DNA of 64,000 bases, from assembly GCA_964035795.1 (NCBI GenBank), contig OZ038320.1, forward strand, positions 18,370,589 to 18,434,588, read 5' to 3'. Position numbers and translations under genes: made by a program. This document shows, piece after piece, positions 60,610 through 64,000 of this stretch. The notes under the pieces were generated by a model. The model ran no database searches. It saw only the letters and a program-made list of their open reading frames with translations, and was not told where the DNA came from. The DNA comes from Pterobdella sp. o SKG-2022 (Eukaryota; Annelida; Clitellata; Hirudinida; Piscicolidae). Within the stretch, counting starts at the first letter, position 1, and each line of letters opens with the position of its first letter.

Positions 60610-62480
60610 CATCGTGTAGTGTTTCCCTAAAGTGAGCCTAAGAAACAAAAATAACGACTTAAACTACAAAATAAAACTACACTTAAAAGAGAGAGGAAGA
60701 AGAGCGGAGGCAGAAAAGAATGCTGGTAGCATTGCCGCAGACAATTGCTAGAGAGACCTTCTGGCGCAACCAGACGGCTTCCAAAGGGTTTTCTGTCGCC
60801 TCGAAAAGTTTTCAACAAAGCTGCCGGTTCAAGGGCCACAGTAGCCCGTTGTCTCGTATGCAACGGGTTGAAAATGGAAGTTGCCCACCAAGCCCTGATA
60901 TTTGCGGCTTTTTAATACTTCTGCAGTTTTTGCAGCGGAAACCGATTTGATGGAGCTGGCAATTGTGTGGGACTTGGAAAAAGCGTCGACAACTGTTGCG
61001 TCTCAGATCAAGTGTTTTCCATGTTTCCATGGAAAGGTCGTTATGCCATCTGGACGACGACCGTCACCCCTGTAGAGTCTTGAGGGTTCAAGGATGCTTG
61101 GCAAGCCGATCTTCCTCAGACATCTCTTAATTATGGAGCTAATCTCGGCGTGCCTGGAAAGTCTGCCTTCGTTCAGACGACACAAAGGGCCATGGTAACC
61201 TTTTACATTCATCCTTACACCACACTTGCAAAAGCACGTGAGGGCACAAGATATATTAGCCCTTACTCGAAGCGCAACCGCCACCCGAAGCTCCTCTGCA
61301 CCTAAAAATTTCTTTAAACGGGAATTGGCACAGCTTTCGACCACGCAGCGGAGTGTACCGACTTAACAGCAAAATGACAACAGCGATTCCATTGGTCTGC
61401 GTCTACAAGTAACTCGTTGAAAGCGACCTCGCACAAGAGATCATCCCATTTCCGCTGGCTTTCCAGAAACTTTAATGGCGCAACACTGTAATGTTTTAGC
61501 CACAATTCTCTAGCTGATACGATGTCACGATCACTCTCCTGAAGATCATCAGACGTGAGAGCGTCGGGAACAAATGAAAGAAGGAGCCGAACGAGACTCG
61601 AGGATACATAGAAGAAAGAAAGGAAGCATGGCAATGATAGGGATTGCGCTGATCTAAACCCTAGATCACCAAAACGGTTTGGAAGAGATACTTGCTTCCA
61701 GTTTTTGTCGGACAGAGAGACTTTGGAAAAGAACGAGAGAGCAGCACGAAAGATAGAGTGAAACTCCAATAATATCATGGGCTCAACGAAAGTAAGACAC
61801 GTTCGAAGAATATGAACCAATTTGGGAATAGAGAAACAGTTTCTCAGTAAAGTGAAAGCATGATGGGGTTCGACTTCTAGTTTAGAGCAAAGCCAACGAA
61901 TGTCTCCTAATTTTGAATCAAGAATAGTAACTATGGCCTCGTGAGTGGGGGGAGAACCCAAGACTGAACAAGAGTGGCGAGAAGGCCATGATACTGACGG
62001 CAAAATAGAAGAGAACTGTTTAATAGTGTCAGCGTACATGTCAGCCGTATGGTTTAAAATGAACATCTCACATTTATTGGAGTTGATTTGAAGGCCGATC
62101 TCATTGAAAGCGTTGATTATATTTGTTGCATGGTTGAAGACAGAGCTAACCTGACCACCAATTGTAGCGCCCGTACACAAGACAATTTAACGCATCTAAG
62201 GTGAAAAAAAAAAGCACATTTTCTACATTTGCCTGCAGCTAGTCTCTTATGAAACTTGCAAGAACTGCATTTGAATGAATAAAGCAGATAAGATGAAAGA
62301 GATTGACTGGAAGAGACGTTATCGGGTTGTGCCGAATGGGGAACTAGGGAAATTGGCAAATTAGAAATGGGCGCATTGCTGTCGAGAAGAGGAGGAGGCT
62401 GACTAGAGGAGTGAAGAGCAGATGACACGCCAATGGCTTCCACGGCTGAAACAGCGAGAAACCCGGTGGACCCTGCGCGG
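60610..62480 (-). mobile_element. LINE with C-terminal RPD...DAT nuclease-like motif, internally deleted
   Basis: On the minus strand the first frame (62443-62117) has a Cys/His cluster FKCSSCKFHKRLAAGKCRKC ... FFHLRCVKLSC. It then joins at about 62180 to the post-RT region (GGQVSSVFNHATNIINAFNE, INSNKCEMFILNHT) running to 61314, next CFCKCGVRMNVKGYHGPLC, then RRPDGITTFPWKHGKHLI followed by a stop and DATVVDAFSKSH. The RT palm is absent, so the copy is internally deleted. The expected Trp codon TGG before DAT reads TGA. Related to the fragment at 41020-41350. Confidence 0.8.
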
Positions 62481-63694
62481 GCGATCCAATGAGAGCATGG
62501 GGAAGAATTATAAAAGATTAATACAAGTGCCTAAAAAATGGTTTCAAAAAAACAGGATAAGCAAGAAAGACATGATTAGAAGGGGTTTTTAAAATAAACT
62601 ATGAAAAGACTTAAAGAATCATATATTTAAAATAGAAAAAATCCTAAAAAGACAAAAAAACTAAAAATTCCAACAGTAGGGAAGGAACTAAAAATTGATT
62701 ATGTTGAAAAGTAATAAAGTAATAAGAAAACAGATGGTTTTCATCAATTTATGAAGAATAATGTTTTATGAATGGAGAAATAAATAACAATAGAATTTGA
62801 ATAATAGTGAGTATAATTGAAGTATAATAAATTAACCGTGAAAAGAAGATCATTCAAGGGGCAAAAAATTGAAACAATAAATAAATTATTGAATGGAGAT
62901 TAAATAACTAGACCTAAAATATAGAAATTATGAATTGGAATTAATGACTGGAAACCCTTCAATCATGTAACTAAAAACAAACAAAAAAACAAAAACTGAT
63001 TTTAAAGATAGAAATGAAACTTAAAAATTTTAAATTTAATGAAAGAATGAAAATTTGAAGCAAGATCGAATGATAGGTAAGGAGGAGACCGTACAAGAAA
63101 ATGATATATGATTTCATTTTTTTTATAAACTTTCAGCCTTCTTCTCCAACCGGTTCGTAGCAGGAACAATCTGAAAATTTTGAATACTATGAATAATTAA
63201 TACTCTTATTAAAAAACTTAATTAAAAATTGTTGACTTTAGATGAATTTTTTATTTTATCATTACTGTATTTATTAAAGAAAACTTAAGTAAATCTAGAT
63301 GTATACTTTACTTACTTACGAATTGCTGCGACAAAAAATGGTCAATAAAGGTTTTCTAAGTTTAAAAGGGATATCTTGTTTATTTTTAAAGTCATTTGAA
63401 ATTATCTATCTTCAATATTTTGTATCAATTGTCTTAAATACAGAAATGATTGAATTTTTCACAAAGAAAAGAATGCTTTTAGCAGTTTTTTCTCTTATTT
63501 TGTAAGGATTCAATTGACACTTGATCATAAATTTTTTGCTTTCATTAAAATTGAAATCAATTTGTTTTTAGTATTTCTTTATCTGTCATGTTTTTGGAAA
63601 ACAAATTGTTTCATTACTACCAATCAAGTAAATTTTACTTTCATTTTTTTGACATCTTATATAAAAATATATTTGAAATTCAAATTTATTTCAG
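62481..63694. other. AT-rich region left of the JTB-like exons
   Basis: Purine-rich on the plus strand up to about 63060, no recognisable frame. A 34-base island at 63137-63171 is bounded by acceptor-like TTTCAG on both strands. The hydrophobic stretch 63514-63620 could belong to the signal-peptide exon of the next gene, but phase does not fit. Confidence 0.35.
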
Positions 63695-63910
63695 AAATAG
63701 GAAATTCTTCCTGTCATTTGAATGATCTAAAAATTTTTAAAGAATGCCATCAATGTTCTACAGATGAAAAAGTTTGTTTAAAAAAAAAGTTTATAATTAC
63801 TGACAAAATGAAATTTTTGTTCAGAAAAAAATTCAAGAATGCAACTTTTCAGGCTATATAAAAACTGAAATTTGTGAACAAAATAATCTTACTTTCACTT
63901 TTCACACAAG
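63695..63910 (+). CDS. Possible JTB-like membrane protein, two internal exons (runs off the window)
   Basis: Exon 63695-63775 follows TTTATTTCAG and encodes GNSSCHLNDLKIFKECHQCS; exon 63853-63910 follows ACTTTTCAG and encodes YIKTEICEQNNLTFTFHTR before donor GTTTGT. Joined, the Cys order (C ... EC-x2-CS ... GY-like ... C) resembles the ectodomain of JTB (jumping translocation breakpoint), a small type I membrane protein with its transmembrane helix downstream. That exon would lie outside the window. The first exon's donor is weak and the start is not found. Confidence 0.35.
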
Positions 63911-64000
63911 GTTTGTTGGATTTTTAATTTGAGATGTGTTAAATCAATTTTTATTCATTAAAAATTTATTGATTAAAAAGAAGTTTTAAATTTTAAAAAT

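Noticed and set aside
63137..63171. Terminal exon on the minus strand (IVPATNRLEKKAESL then stop)
   Set aside because: Only about 15 codons, an equally good acceptor exists on the opposite strand, and no upstream minus-strand exon is visible where plus-strand exons lie.
1..64000. CRISPR array, prokaryotic operon or defence cluster
   Set aside because: Intron-rich animal genes and animal retrotransposons throughout; the only regular tandem array is the 159-bp minisatellite, which has no spacers.

Overview
The window is animal nuclear DNA, AT-rich, with small-exon genes, GT-AG introns and heavy retrotransposon debris. A peritrophin-like chitin-binding gene and a Lim1-type LIM-homeobox gene point to an arthropod, possibly a small crustacean. 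I cannot name the species from sequence alone.

Gene layout, left to right. (1) An aromatic L-amino-acid decarboxylase on the minus strand at 1032-13469, 12 coding exons, 467 aa. (2) A single-pass membrane protein with PY motifs on the plus strand at 19748-22153 (partial model). (3) A C-factor/sniffer-type short-chain dehydrogenase on the plus strand at 23647-25296, 4 exons, 249 aa. (4) Lim1 (Lhx1/5) on the minus strand at 27471-34500, 5 exons, 769 aa, with an acidic insert of about 135 residues inside its first LIM domain. (5) A secreted two-domain peritrophin-like gene on the plus strand at 36152-37098. (6) NSUN6, an RNA m5C methyltransferase, on the minus strand at 37139-39865, 11 exons, 474 aa, tail to tail with (5). 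(7) A second decarboxylase on the minus strand at 42334-54505 with the same 12 exon lengths as copy 1. (8) Two exons of a possible JTB-like membrane protein on the plus strand at the right edge. All multi-exon models except (2) and (8) add up in phase to a full-length protein, which is the main support for the exon borders.

The remaining space is mostly transposon relics: CR1/L2-like LINEs, two RTE-like LINEs, a LINE type with a C-terminal nuclease-like motif, a Penelope-like GIY-YIG remnant, tRNA-Ile-derived SINEs, a palindromic MITE family and a short hairpin repeat. A 159-bp Thr-rich minisatellite next to a 200-N assembly gap lies in a decarboxylase intron. Nearly all elements are broken by stops, frameshifts or internal deletions.

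The two decarboxylases presumably make biogenic amines. They sit about 29 kb apart with five unrelated genes between them, so this is not a simple head-to-tail tandem. I see no operon-like or defence-like system. The most unusual features are the split LIM domain, the decarboxylase pair with a changed PLP-pocket motif, and the unrecognised PY-motif membrane protein.
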